Positions 9,373 to 17,151 of a stretch of DNA of 64,000 nucleotides are shown here, piece after piece. Every line of letters begins with the position of its first letter. Position 1 is the stretch's first letter. This DNA is from Mycobacterium sp. 1554424.7 (GTDB taxonomy: Bacteria > Actinomycetota > Actinomycetes > Mycobacteriales > Mycobacteriaceae). Where the stretch lies: assembly GCF_001665295.1 (NCBI RefSeq), contig NZ_LZSE01000127.1, positions 26,806 to 90,805 of the forward strand. The letters run 5' to 3'. A program made the translations under genes and the position numbers. The notes below the pieces were generated by a model. It saw only the letters and a program-made list of their open reading frames with translations. It was not told the origin of the DNA and made no database searches.

Positions 9373-9796
9373 AGCGATCGAGATCCTGCTCGTGGAGGAC
9401 GACCCGGGCGACGAGCTGATCACGCGAGAGGCGTTCGAGCACAACAAGCTCAAGAACAACCTGCACGTCGCGCACGACGGGGAGGAGGGCCTGGACTTCC
9501 TGTACCGGCGCGGTCGATTCGAGGACGCGCCGCGCCCCGACCTCATCCTGCTCGACCTGAACCTGCCGAAATACGATGGCCGCCAGCTGCTGGAGCAGAT
9601 CAAGTCCGACCCGGACTTGGCGCGCATCCCGGTCGTCGTGCTCACCACCTCCTCGGCGGAGGAGGACATCCTGCGCAGCTACCAACTGCACGCCAACGCC
9701 TACGTCACCAAGCCGGTCGACCTCGACCAGTTCATGGGCGCCGTCCGCCAGATCGACGAATTCTTCGTCCAGGTGGTGCGGCTCCCGGGCGTCTAG
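9347..9796 (+). CDS. Single-domain response regulator (Rcp1/CheY-like)
   Basis: A 149-residue stand-alone receiver with VEDDPGD acidic residues, phospho-acceptor D70 in LLDLNLP, and K122 in the TKPVDLDQFM segment. This is the Rcp1 type that pairs with phytochrome-like kinases. It has no output domain, so it may act as a phosphate sink, relay or competitor of the PP2C regulator for the same kinase. ATG 9347 lies inside the end of the kinase gene behind AGGAGG at 9336-9341. Its stop codon shares the palindrome CTAG with the stop of the convergent CoA-transferase gene. Confidence 0.9.
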   Translation: MTSPSSAGRAIEILLVEDDPGDELITREAFEHNKLKNNLHVAHDGEEGLDFLYRRGRFEDAPRPDLILLDLNLPKYDGRQLLEQIKSDPDLARIPVVVLTTSSAEEDILRSYQLHANAYVTKPVDLDQFMGAVRQIDEFFVQVVRLPGV

Positions 9797-10968
9797 GCCA
9801 GGAACTCCTCGTTGTGCTGCCCGGGCGCGGGCGGCGGATCGGTGGCCGCGGCGTCGAAGCTCGCATAGCGCGCCGGCATGCGCACGACGGTGACGGCGTC
9901 CTCGCCGCTGCCCACCCGCAGGGCGAGCTCGTTCTCGGCGAACAGCGGGGTGCCGACGACCTGCTTCCAGGTGTAGGCGTGGCAGGCCATCAGGCCGCCC
10001 TCCTGCAGCAGGTCGACCCATTCGGCCGCGGTCTTGGCCGCCAGCGCGGCCTCCAGCTCCTCGGTCAATTCGTGGTAATTCATTGCGCGGGAACGCTGGT
10101 CGATGAACCGCTCGTCGGTCAAAAGGTCCGGGCGGCCGATGATCTCGCACAGCTTCGCCCAGTGCTTGGGCACGTACGCGCTGATCACCAGGTAGCCGTC
10201 GGCCGCCTTGAACGCGTCCGACGGCTGGGTGGCGAAGCCAACCCCCTTGCGCTTCTTGGTGTTTGGCGCCGCGTCCGGCTTGGGCGCCGCGCTCGGCTTG
10301 TTCAGATGGATGGTGAGCTGGCTGGCCTGCAGGTTGACCGCGACGTCGTACATGGCGACGCGGACGACGTCGGCCACCCCGTGCCGTTCGCGGTTGAGCA
10401 GCGCGGCCAGCACCGCCTGGGCCAGCACGTGACCGCTGGCGGCGTCGACGAGCTGGAACGGGATGATCTGCGGCTTGCCGGTCGGGGTGGGCATGCCGGT
10501 GGTCATGCCCGACTCCGCGGCGACCATCAGGTCGACGCCCGGCCGATTGCCCTGCGGGCCGTTGCCGCCGTAGGCCGACAGCCGCGCGTAGATCAGGCGG
10601 GGGTTGCGCGCCCGCAGCTCGTCGGGGCCCAGGCCCATCCGCTCCATGACGCCGGGCCGAAACCCTTCCAGCACAACGTCGGCGGTGTCGACGAGGCGCA
10701 GGATCTGCTGCCTGTTCTCGTCGTCGGTCAGGTCCACCGCCACCGATTTCTTGCCCCGGTTGTGCGGCAGGAACAGCGTGGGCAGCGGCGGGCGCCCGGG
10801 TAGGACCGCGGTGATCTGCCGGGCAGCCTCGCCGTTGGGGGCCTCGACCTTGATCACCTCGGCGCCCAGGTCGGCCATCACCTGTCCGGCCAGCGGCCCG
10901 GCGATGTTCTGGGTGAAGTCGAGCACCCGGTACCCGTCGAGTGGCCTGGCGGGCTTGCTGTTTGGCAT
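9793..10968 (-). CDS. CaiB/BaiF family (class III) CoA transferase
   Basis: The 391-residue protein moves CoA between carboxylic acids through an enzyme-bound anhydride. It shows the N-terminal GYRVLDFTQNIAGP start of the fold, the NRGKKSVAVDL segment, and the probable catalytic aspartate D146 in RPGVDLMV. The orthologue in M. tuberculosis is Rv3272, also beside fadE25, suggesting a shared acyl-CoA pathway, though the substrate is unknown. The start is ATG 10968. The 3' end meets the response regulator gene in a 4-bp convergent overlap. Confidence 0.92.
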   Translation of the reverse strand: MPNSKPARPLDGYRVLDFTQNIAGPLAGQVMADLGAEVIKVEAPNGEAARQITAVLPGRPPLPTLFLPHNRGKKSVAVDLTDDENRQQILRLVDTADVVLEGFRPGVMERMGLGPDELRARNPRLIYARLSAYGGNGPQGNRPGVDLMVAAESGMTTGMPTPTGKPQIIPFQLVDAASGHVLAQAVLAALLNRERHGVADVVRVAMYDVAVNLQASQLTIHLNKPSAAPKPDAAPNTKKRKGVGFATQPSDAFKAADGYLVISAYVPKHWAKLCEIIGRPDLLTDERFIDQRSRAMNYHELTEELEAALAAKTAAEWVDLLQEGGLMACHAYTWKQVVGTPLFAENELALRVGSGEDAVTVVRMPARYASFDAAATDPPPAPGQHNEEFLA

Positions 10969-10981
10969 GTAGCGCCTTCCT

Positions 10982-11896
10982 CTAGGCTGCCCGGTGCAGC
11001 ACCGCGGTGCAGTAGTAGTTGCGTGCGAACGGCGCGTCGGGGCCTTCGGGTTGCAACGGCAATCCCGCGTCGCCCAACACCCGATTCAGCGGCGTGCGGG
11101 ACGGCCGCCAGCCGCGCTCGGTCAGGTAGGTCGCCACGTCGCTGCGCTCGCCGGGGAAACCCAGGTCGCCCAGCGCGATATCGAGGCCGTTCTCCCGCCA
11201 CTTCTCGCTCGCCGCGTTGAGCGCGTCCCCGCTGACACCCGTGTTGAAGAAGACCTCGGCCATCAGTCGGCTGCCGTCGGCGGACAGCGCGGTGATGTGG
11301 TCCAGCATCCCGTCCTGCGCGTCGGCCGGCAGGAAGCCGAGCAGGCCCTCGGCGACCCACGCGGCCGGGCGGGCGGTGTCGAACCCGGCCTGCCGCAGCG
11401 CCTCCGGCCAGTCGTGGCGCAGGTCGATCGGCACGTTGCGCACCTCGGCGGTGGGCTGGGCGCCGAGCTCGGCGAGGGTGGCGGTCTTGAACTCGATGAC
11501 CCGCGGCTGGTCGATCTCGAACAGCGTCGTGCCCGGCGCCCACGGCAGCCGGTACGCGCGCGCGTCCAGCCCCGAGGCCAGGATCACCACCTGGCGGATG
11601 CCTGCGCTTTGCGCCTCGGCGAGGAACGCGTCGATGTGGCGGGTGCGGGCGGCCATCATGTCGGTCATGCGCTGCATGCCCCAGGGGGCGCCGGGCATGT
11701 CGACGTCCTCGGTGGTCAATTCCCCCGCGGCCCACCGGGTCATGAAGTCGACTCCGACGGCGCGCACGAGCGGCTCGGCGAACGGGTCGTCGATCAGCGC
11801 GTCCCGGGTCGCCCGGGCGCGCCCCGCGGCCACCATGGTGGCGGTGGCTCCGACGCTGGTCGCCAGGTCCCAGGTGTCGTTGTCCGTGCGCGCCAT
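10982..11896 (-). CDS. SAM-dependent methyltransferase, TIGR00027/LCMT-like family
   Basis: A 304-residue member of a family greatly expanded in mycobacteria. It begins with the typical [19 protein letters not shown] and has the SAM-binding [16 protein letters not shown] motif and the acidic FEIDQP strand. ATG 11896 is preferred over an in-frame ATG at 11914 because AAGGGA lies about 8 nt upstream of it. The substrate of these enzymes is largely unknown. It lies 13 bp upstream of the CoA transferase on the same strand and may be co-transcribed with it. M. tuberculosis has Rv3271c (an unrelated membrane protein) here. Confidence 0.9.
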   Translation of the reverse strand: MARTDNDTWDLATSVGATATMVAAGRARATRDALIDDPFAEPLVRAVGVDFMTRWAAGELTTEDVDMPGAPWGMQRMTDMMAARTRHIDAFLAEAQSAGIRQVVILASGLDARAYRLPWAPGTTLFEIDQPRVIEFKTATLAELGAQPTAEVRNVPIDLRHDWPEALRQAGFDTARPAAWVAEGLLGFLPADAQDGMLDHITALSADGSRLMAEVFFNTGVSGDALNAASEKWRENGLDIALGDLGFPGERSDVATYLTERGWRPSRTPLNRVLGDAGLPLQPEGPDAPFARNYYCTAVLHRAA

Positions 11897-12078
11897 GTCG
11901 TCCCTTCTCGCCATTACTGGTTAGCCAGAATAACGAGACGGTTTCCGGCCACGCCCGCGGCCGCGACGAAAGCGTTACGGCAGCAGGCGGCTGAGGCTGA
12001 AGAGCCCGGACACGACGGTGCCGAAGTTCAACACGCCGGAGATCTGGCCGCTGCGGATGACGGGCTACGCCCGGCGGT

Positions 12079-14250
12079 TCACTCCAGGCGGTACCGGATC
12101 AGCCGGGAGCTGTTGGCCACCACCGCCACCGATGACGCGTTGTGCAGGATCGCGGCCAGCACGGGGGAGAGCGCCCCGCCGGCGCCGATGATCAGCCCGA
12201 CGGCGTTGACGGCGATGGACATGCCGTAGTTCTCCCGGATCACGTCCACGGCCCGCCCGCCCAGGTCCCGCACGTCGAGCAGGCGGTGCAGGTCGTCGTT
12301 GGCCAGCGCGACGTCGGCGGTCTCGACGGCCACGTCGGTCCCGGCCAGGCCCATGGCGATCCCGATGTCGGCCGCGGCCAGCGCCGGGGCGTCGTTGATG
12401 CCGTCGCCGACCATGCCGACAACGAAGCCGTCGCCCTGCAGCTCGCGCACCACCTCGAGCTTGTCCTCGGGCATCACCTCGGCGCGCCAGTCGTCGATCC
12501 CGAGTTCGGTGGCGACCACCTCGGCGATCTCGGGATGGTCGCCGGTGAGCATCACGATCCGGCGAATCCCCTTGGCGCGCAACTCTTTCAGCACCGCGGC
12601 CGCCTCGGGCCGCACCTCGTCGCGCAGGCTGATCAGCCCGACCAGGGTGCCGTCCACCGCGAGCAGCAACGGCGTCTCGGCCTGGCGGCGCAGCCAGTCG
12701 ACCCACTCCTTGGCCTTCTTCGACACCTTGACTCTTTCGGACTGCAACAGCGAGGGGCTGCCCAGGAGCAGGGTCCGGCCGTCGGCCCAGGTCCGCATGC
12801 CCAGGCCCACCAGCACCTCGCACTCCTCGTGCGGCGGGATGCTGATGTGGCGCTCCTCGGTCGAGCGGATCACCGCCTCGGCCAGCGGATGGCGGGAGTG
12901 GATCTCGGAGCTGGCCGCGTAGGCCAGCACCTGCTCCGGTTCCCAATCCTTATGCATCGCAACGATGTTGGTTACCACCGGGCGCCCGACGGTCAGCGTG
13001 CCGGTCTTGTCGAACACGATTGCGTCGACCTGGCCCGCCTGTTCGAGGTGCGATCCGCCCTTGATCAGGATGCCGCGGCGCGCGCCGTTGCCGATCGCCG
13101 CGCTGATCGCGGTCGGGGTCGCCAGGCCCACCGCGCACGGGCACGCGATCAGCAGCATGGTCATCGCCCGGCGGACGTCCCCGGTGATGGCCAGGGTGAT
13201 GGCCGAGACGATGAACGAGGTGGGAACGAAACGGCGGGAGAAGTTTTCGCCGACCGTCTGGATCGGCGCCCGGTCGTGCTGCGCCTCCTCCACCCGGGCG
13301 ATGATGCGCCCGATGGTGGTCTGGTTGCCGACGGCGCGGGCGCGCACCACCAGCCGACCGCGCACCACCACCGAGCCGGCGTGCACGTGCGCGCCGACCA
13401 CGACGCTGACGGGCAGGTTCTCCCCGGTGATCGCCGACTGGTCGACGATCGCCTCGCCGTCGACCACCTCGCCGTCCACCGGTATCGCGACGTGGTCGTG
13501 CACCACCACCTCGTCGCCGATCTCGACGCTGTCGATCGGCACCTGAATCTCGTTGTCCGCCACCCGGATCCACGCCGTGTCCTGGCTGCCGCGCAGCAGC
13601 TCGGAGATGGCGCGCCGGGTGCGCCGCAGCGTCAGGTCCTGCAGGTACTCGCCGATGTTGAGCAGCCACAGCACGGTGAGGGCCACCACGTTCTCCCGCA
13701 ACACCAGGCTCGCCACGGTGGCCGCCGACACCAGCGCGTCGGTGCCGGCCCGCCCGGAGCGCAGCGAGCGCAGCGCGCCGCGCAGGAAGGGGTAGCCGGT
13801 GAAGACGGTGACGCTGGTCGCGAACAGCCGCCCGCTCGGGCCGAGCAGCGGCGGTCGCGCGAACACGTAGCGGCGCACGCCGAGTAGGGCCAGGGCCGCG
13901 CCGCCGATCACCATGCGGAGCACGTCGGTGTTGCGGATCTCCGACGAATGCGGGGCGCGCGCCGGGATCAGCTCCGCGGCGACGCGGGCGGCGCCGTCGA
14001 TCTCCCGCAGCACCGCGGTGGTGTCGCAGCGCCGTGGCGAATACCAGACGACCACCGAGCCGGTGCGCGGGTAGGCGTGCACGGCGCGCACCCCCGCCAC
14101 CTTGGCGACGGCCTCCTCGACCGCCACGGCGCGCCGCGAGTTGGCGCGCACCCAGGAGACCGAAACCCGCATGCGTCCGGCGGCATCCGAAATGACGTGC
14201 AGGGCAGGGTCTTCGGGTTGCGCCTCGTTGACAACCAGTGCGAGGCCCAT
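12079..14250 (-). CDS. ctpC: P1B-type ATPase CtpC, metal (zinc/manganese) exporter
   Basis: A 723-residue heavy-metal P-type ATPase. Order: N-terminal HMA-like region without a CXXC pair, TM helices, actuator loop with TGE (275-277), the metal-binding CPC in the membrane (370-372), DKTGT with phosphorylated D414, HP motif in HSRHPLAEA, and the GDGINDAP hinge. Work on M. tuberculosis CtpC shows it protects against zinc poisoning inside macrophages; a manganese role has also been proposed. It lies 9 bp after pacL1 on the same strand, the known chaperone-pump pair. A promoter-proximal AT-rich palindrome (14601-14618) may mediate metal control. Confidence 0.96.
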   Translation of the reverse strand: MGLALVVNEAQPEDPALHVISDAAGRMRVSVSWVRANSRRAVAVEEAVAKVAGVRAVHAYPRTGSVVVWYSPRRCDTTAVLREIDGAARVAAELIPARAPHSSEIRNTDVLRMVIGGAALALLGVRRYVFARPPLLGPSGRLFATSVTVFTGYPFLRGALRSLRSGRAGTDALVSAATVASLVLRENVVALTVLWLLNIGEYLQDLTLRRTRRAISELLRGSQDTAWIRVADNEIQVPIDSVEIGDEVVVHDHVAIPVDGEVVDGEAIVDQSAITGENLPVSVVVGAHVHAGSVVVRGRLVVRARAVGNQTTIGRIIARVEEAQHDRAPIQTVGENFSRRFVPTSFIVSAITLAITGDVRRAMTMLLIACPCAVGLATPTAISAAIGNGARRGILIKGGSHLEQAGQVDAIVFDKTGTLTVGRPVVTNIVAMHKDWEPEQVLAYAASSEIHSRHPLAEAVIRSTEERHISIPPHEECEVLVGLGMRTWADGRTLLLGSPSLLQSERVKVSKKAKEWVDWLRRQAETPLLLAVDGTLVGLISLRDEVRPEAAAVLKELRAKGIRRIVMLTGDHPEIAEVVATELGIDDWRAEVMPEDKLEVVRELQGDGFVVGMVGDGINDAPALAAADIGIAMGLAGTDVAVETADVALANDDLHRLLDVRDLGGRAVDVIRENYGMSIAVNAVGLIIGAGGALSPVLAAILHNASSVAVVANSSRLIRYRLE

Positions 14251-14259
14251 GTCAGGCGA

Positions 14260-14541
14260 TCAGTGGTCGTGCTCGTGGGTGTCGGTGACGGACGGCGTGG
14301 GCGCCTCCTCGCCGATGCGTTCGCGCGCCTCGGCCATGACGTCGGCCAGCTTGAGGCGCGCCGACTCGGCGGCCTCCTCGGCCTTGCGGGTGCCGCGCAA
14401 CCCCAGCTCGGCGGCCGACACCGCGGTCTCGTGCAGCGGCGCCTTGGCCACGGCCTTGCGCACCACCTCGTAGGCCGTCACGCCGACCAGGCCGGTTACC
14501 ACCGTCCCCGCCGCCTTCGCCAGGAGTCCGTAGACCGCCAT
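14260..14541 (-). CDS. pacL1: PacL1, P-ATPase-associated membrane metallochaperone (DUF1490)
   Basis: A 93-residue protein with one N-terminal membrane helix (GLLAKAAGTVVTGLVGVTAY), an Ala/Glu/Arg-rich middle and a histidine/aspartate-rich tail ending THEHDH. PacL proteins bind zinc with that tail and cluster P-type pumps such as CtpC in membrane platforms (established for Rv3269). The gene directly precedes ctpC. ATG 14541 is chosen over GTG 14550 because AGGAAGG ends 8 nt before it. The zinc-binding tail here reads TDTHEHDH rather than the DLHDHDH I recall from M. tuberculosis, but keeps the ligand character. Confidence 0.92.
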   Translation of the reverse strand: MAVYGLLAKAAGTVVTGLVGVTAYEVVRKAVAKAPLHETAVSAAELGLRGTRKAEEAAESARLKLADVMAEARERIGEEAPTPSVTDTHEHDH

Positions 14542-14600
14542 CGCCCGCACCTTCCTGTCGTCACCGCGTCGGTTAATGCTCGCACGACGTTAACATTGAA

Positions 14601-14618
14601 ATATTGCGATATCAATAT
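14601..14618. promoter_or_regulatory. AT-rich inverted repeat upstream of pacL1-ctpC, candidate metal-sensor operator
   Basis: ATATTGCGATATCAATAT has perfect 6-bp arms (ATATTG/CAATAT) around CGATAT. It sits 60 bp upstream of the pacL1 start in DNA that is strikingly AT-rich for this genome. Size, base composition and position fit ArsR/SmtB-type metal-sensor operators. The regulator is not encoded nearby; this is inference. Confidence 0.45.
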
Positions 14619-14720
14619 GAATCGTTTGGGGCCGTCAGCGCCCGCTGGCGGCGGCGCAGCGATCACTTGAGGCCAAGGCCCGTATGCCGCCATGGGCTCA
14701 CACGGAAAGCCGCCAGTGCA

Positions 14721-16310
14721 CTAGCTGTCCTCCCAGGTGGTGGGCAGCATCGGCGTGTTCGGGCCCCCGCCGAACTCGTCACCGGAGAGCGCCGCCAGCC
14801 CCGTCGGGAGGGCATCGCCTTTTGACGCCGTCCCGGCGAACCCCAGGGCTCCCGCCCCCCGATCCGAAGCCTCCGGCGCGGCCCAGTCCGGGTCGACCTC
14901 GACGTCCATGTCCATGAACTCGTCTTCGTGCCCGCGCTGCTTCGCGCGCTGGCGCCGTCGCTCCCGCGCCCGTTCCCGCGCGGCCGCCCCGGTGGCTGCC
15001 GCGGCGCTATCCGGCTGCGACGCCGGCCTTTTGGCGTTGGAGCTGGCGCCGGTGGGCAGCCCCTTGTCGATGTCGATGGCGGGGGGCGCCACCGCGTAGG
15101 GGGGCGCGAAACCCGCGACTCCCGCGGCCGGCGGCGGCGCCGCGCTGGCGACGGTGCTCGGTGTGGGCGCGGGAGGGGCGGGGGCCGTGCCGGGGGCGAC
15201 GGTCGACCCTGCCGTGGTCGGCGCCATCCCGGCGACCGGCAACAGAGCGGGCGTGTGCGCCGCGGGTGCCAGCGCCGGCGCGACGGCGGGTGCGGGCAAG
15301 CCGGCCACGTCGGTCGCCTGGGCCAGCCCCGCGAGTCCTGATACGCCGACCGGGGCGACCGCCAGGGCGGAGGGGGCGATAAATGGGGAAAGCACGCTGT
15401 AGCCGATGGAAGCGAAATCGTCGGGGCTCAGGAACAGCAAAAAGGGATTGGTCAGATAGAACAACGGATCCGCCAAGAACTTGTTGATGATGTTCTCGAC
15501 GTACCCCACCGGATTCGCCAGGAATTCAAAGACGTGGTCGCCGCCGAACCCGAAATAGAGGTCCGACAGAAACGGGAACTGCCCCACGAAGGACTCGGCG
15601 GTCTGCTGGGCGTAGCCGACCGGGTCCGCCATGAAGTCCGCGATGCTGAAGTTCTGGATCGCGTTGAGCAACGCCGACTGCAGGTCGGTCAGGTTCAGCA
15701 TGGACGCGTCCTGGGCGAGTTGCTCGGCGGTCTGGACGGCGCTGGTCACCGAGTCGAGCCACGTCGACACCGGGTTCACCACCGCCGGCGCCGGGGCGGT
15801 GGGTGGCGTCGAGGCCACCGCCGCGCTGGAGGTCGCGTCATAGACGCTCATCGTGGTGGCGGCCTGGATCCACATGCGCACGTAGTCCGCCTCGTTGAGC
15901 GCGATCGGGATGGTGTTGAGCCCGAAGAAGTTCGTTGCCACCAACACGCCGTGGACGATGTGGTTGGTGGCGAGCTCGGCCAGCGTCGGCATGGCCGCCA
16001 GCGCGGCGGTGTAGGCCGCGGCCGCGGTCTCGTGCAAAGCGGCCGACGCCGCGCTGTTGGTGCCCGCCTGCGTCAGCCACGCCAAGTACGGCGCGTGGGC
16101 GGCCACATACGACTCCGAGCTCGGACCCTGCCACACCGAAGCCTGCACGTCAGCCAGAATGGCAGCGAGTTCCGTTGCGACGGAATCGTATTCGGCGCTC
16201 AACGCGTTCCACGCGTCGGCCGCCGCCAGCAACGACGCCGGACCGGGGCCGCTGCTCAGTGCCGCCGAATGCACCTCCGGCGGTGCGGCGATCCACATGG
16301 GCGCCGTCAT
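14721..16310 (-). CDS. PPE family protein, PPE-PPW subgroup
   Basis: The 529-residue protein starts with MWIAAPPEVHSA (PPE at residues 10-12), has the WxG turn as WQG at 60-62, and a PPE domain to about residue 175. A long Ala/Pro linker follows. The C-terminus carries GFAGT and NTPMLPTTW, the GFxGT and PxxPxxW marks of the PPE-PPW subgroup. These proteins are secreted by type VII (ESX) systems and act at the cell surface. No PE partner gene is adjacent. A basic stretch ARERARERRRQRAKQR near residue 450 is notable. The H37Rv locus has no PPE gene here, so it is an insertion relative to that genome. Confidence 0.92.
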   Translation of the reverse strand: MTAPMWIAAPPEVHSAALSSGPGPASLLAAADAWNALSAEYDSVATELAAILADVQASVWQGPSSESYVAAHAPYLAWLTQAGTNSAASAALHETAAAAYTAALAAMPTLAELATNHIVHGVLVATNFFGLNTIPIALNEADYVRMWIQAATTMSVYDATSSAAVASTPPTAPAPAVVNPVSTWLDSVTSAVQTAEQLAQDASMLNLTDLQSALLNAIQNFSIADFMADPVGYAQQTAESFVGQFPFLSDLYFGFGGDHVFEFLANPVGYVENIINKFLADPLFYLTNPFLLFLSPDDFASIGYSVLSPFIAPSALAVAPVGVSGLAGLAQATDVAGLPAPAVAPALAPAAHTPALLPVAGMAPTTAGSTVAPGTAPAPPAPTPSTVASAAPPPAAGVAGFAPPYAVAPPAIDIDKGLPTGASSNAKRPASQPDSAAAATGAAARERARERRRQRAKQRGHEDEFMDMDVEVDPDWAAPEASDRGAGALGFAGTASKGDALPTGLAALSGDEFGGGPNTPMLPTTWEDS

Positions 16311-16410
16311 CGGCCGCGCGCCTCGCCGGCCCCGATACGAGCCGCACGCATGCCGATGTCCCCGTCAGCCAAGCCTCTGCCCCCACCTGAGCTGAGTTAA
16401 CCCCGTAAAC

Positions 16411-16429
16411 TTAGCCCAGGGTAAGCTAA
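16411..16429. promoter_or_regulatory. IdeR-box-like 19-mer upstream of the PPE gene
   Basis: TTAGCCCAGGGTAAGCTAA agrees with the IdeR consensus TTAGGTTAGSCTAACCTAA at 14 of 19 positions by direct comparison. It has perfect TTAGC/GCTAA ends and lies 101 bp upstream of the PPE start. It touches the stop codon of the upstream gene. Iron control of the PPE gene is inferred only. Confidence 0.35.
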
Positions 16430-17151
16430 CTTGTCGATAGGACCCGGGTGACTTTCTCCGTCTCGATCCGGCGTGGCAGCGCCGCGGGATTCGGGTTCGC
16501 GACCTGCACCAGCGACGCGCCCACCGCCAGGATCGCCAGCAGCCCGTCCACCAGTGCGTCGGGATCGGACCAGGCGGCGGTGGAGAGCACCCGGGCGCCG
16601 GGCGTCAATTCCCTTGCCGCGGCTGATCTTTCGCAATCGCCCAGCACCTGGTCGACGGACCGGCCGGCCAGCGCCGGGCCGGGGTGGCGTTCGGGCACGA
16701 TCTGGTCGCCGTGCACCCGGACGGCGGTGGCGTAGTCGGTGACGCCGATCGGCAGGTCGGGCGCGGGGCGGCCGAACGGGTCCAGCGAGAGGACCGCCAC
16801 CTCGCCGCCGGTCACCGCCGAATCCGCCTCGTCCAGCCGCTCGGCGGTGCACAGCGCCAGGTCCGCCGGCCCGTCGAGCACCGCCTCGGCGCCGATCCAC
16901 CACACCCCGAACAGCACGGCCGCCGTCTGCCAGTGCGCCGGCAGCAGGATCGCGACCCGGCTCGACGGCCCGGCGCCCAGCTCGTCGCGCAACAGGTTGC
17001 CGGTCTTGGCCGCCCAATTGGCCAGCGTCACCCCCGACAACTCGATGCGCTCGCCGCTCGCGTCGTCGTAATAGGTGATGCGCGGGCCGACCGGGTCGGC
17101 CCGCAGCACGGGATCCAGGATCGCGCCGGCCAGCGTGCTCAGTTGATGCAC
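16426..17151 (-). CDS. TIGR03089 family protein (Rv3268-like)
   Basis: This 241-residue protein resembles the N-terminal third of an AMP-forming acyl-CoA ligase (ITYYDDASGERIELSGVTLANWAAK, SRVAILLPAHWQTAAVLFGV) but lacks the ATP-binding and C-terminal domains of those enzymes. The family is restricted to actinobacteria and has no known function. It overlaps the end of lcp1 by 13 bp, so it is the downstream partner in an lcp1 operon, as in M. tuberculosis. A truncated ligase used as a regulatory or scaffold protein is possible but unproven. Confidence 0.85.
   Translation of the reverse strand: MHQLSTLAGAILDPVLRADPVGPRITYYDDASGERIELSGVTLANWAAKTGNLLRDELGAGPSSRVAILLPAHWQTAAVLFGVWWIGAEAVLDGPADLALCTAERLDEADSAVTGGEVAVLSLDPFGRPAPDLPIGVTDYATAVRVHGDQIVPERHPGPALAGRSVDQVLGDCERSAAARELTPGARVLSTAAWSDPDALVDGLLAILAVGASLVQVANPNPAALPRRIETEKVTRVLSTS

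Noticed and set aside
11975-12063. Minus-strand stretch reading SGQISGVLNFGTVVSGLFSLSRLLP before a stop
   Set aside because: It looks protein-like but has no start codon after the preceding stop; at most a small gene remnant in the gap between ctpC and the methyltransferase gene.
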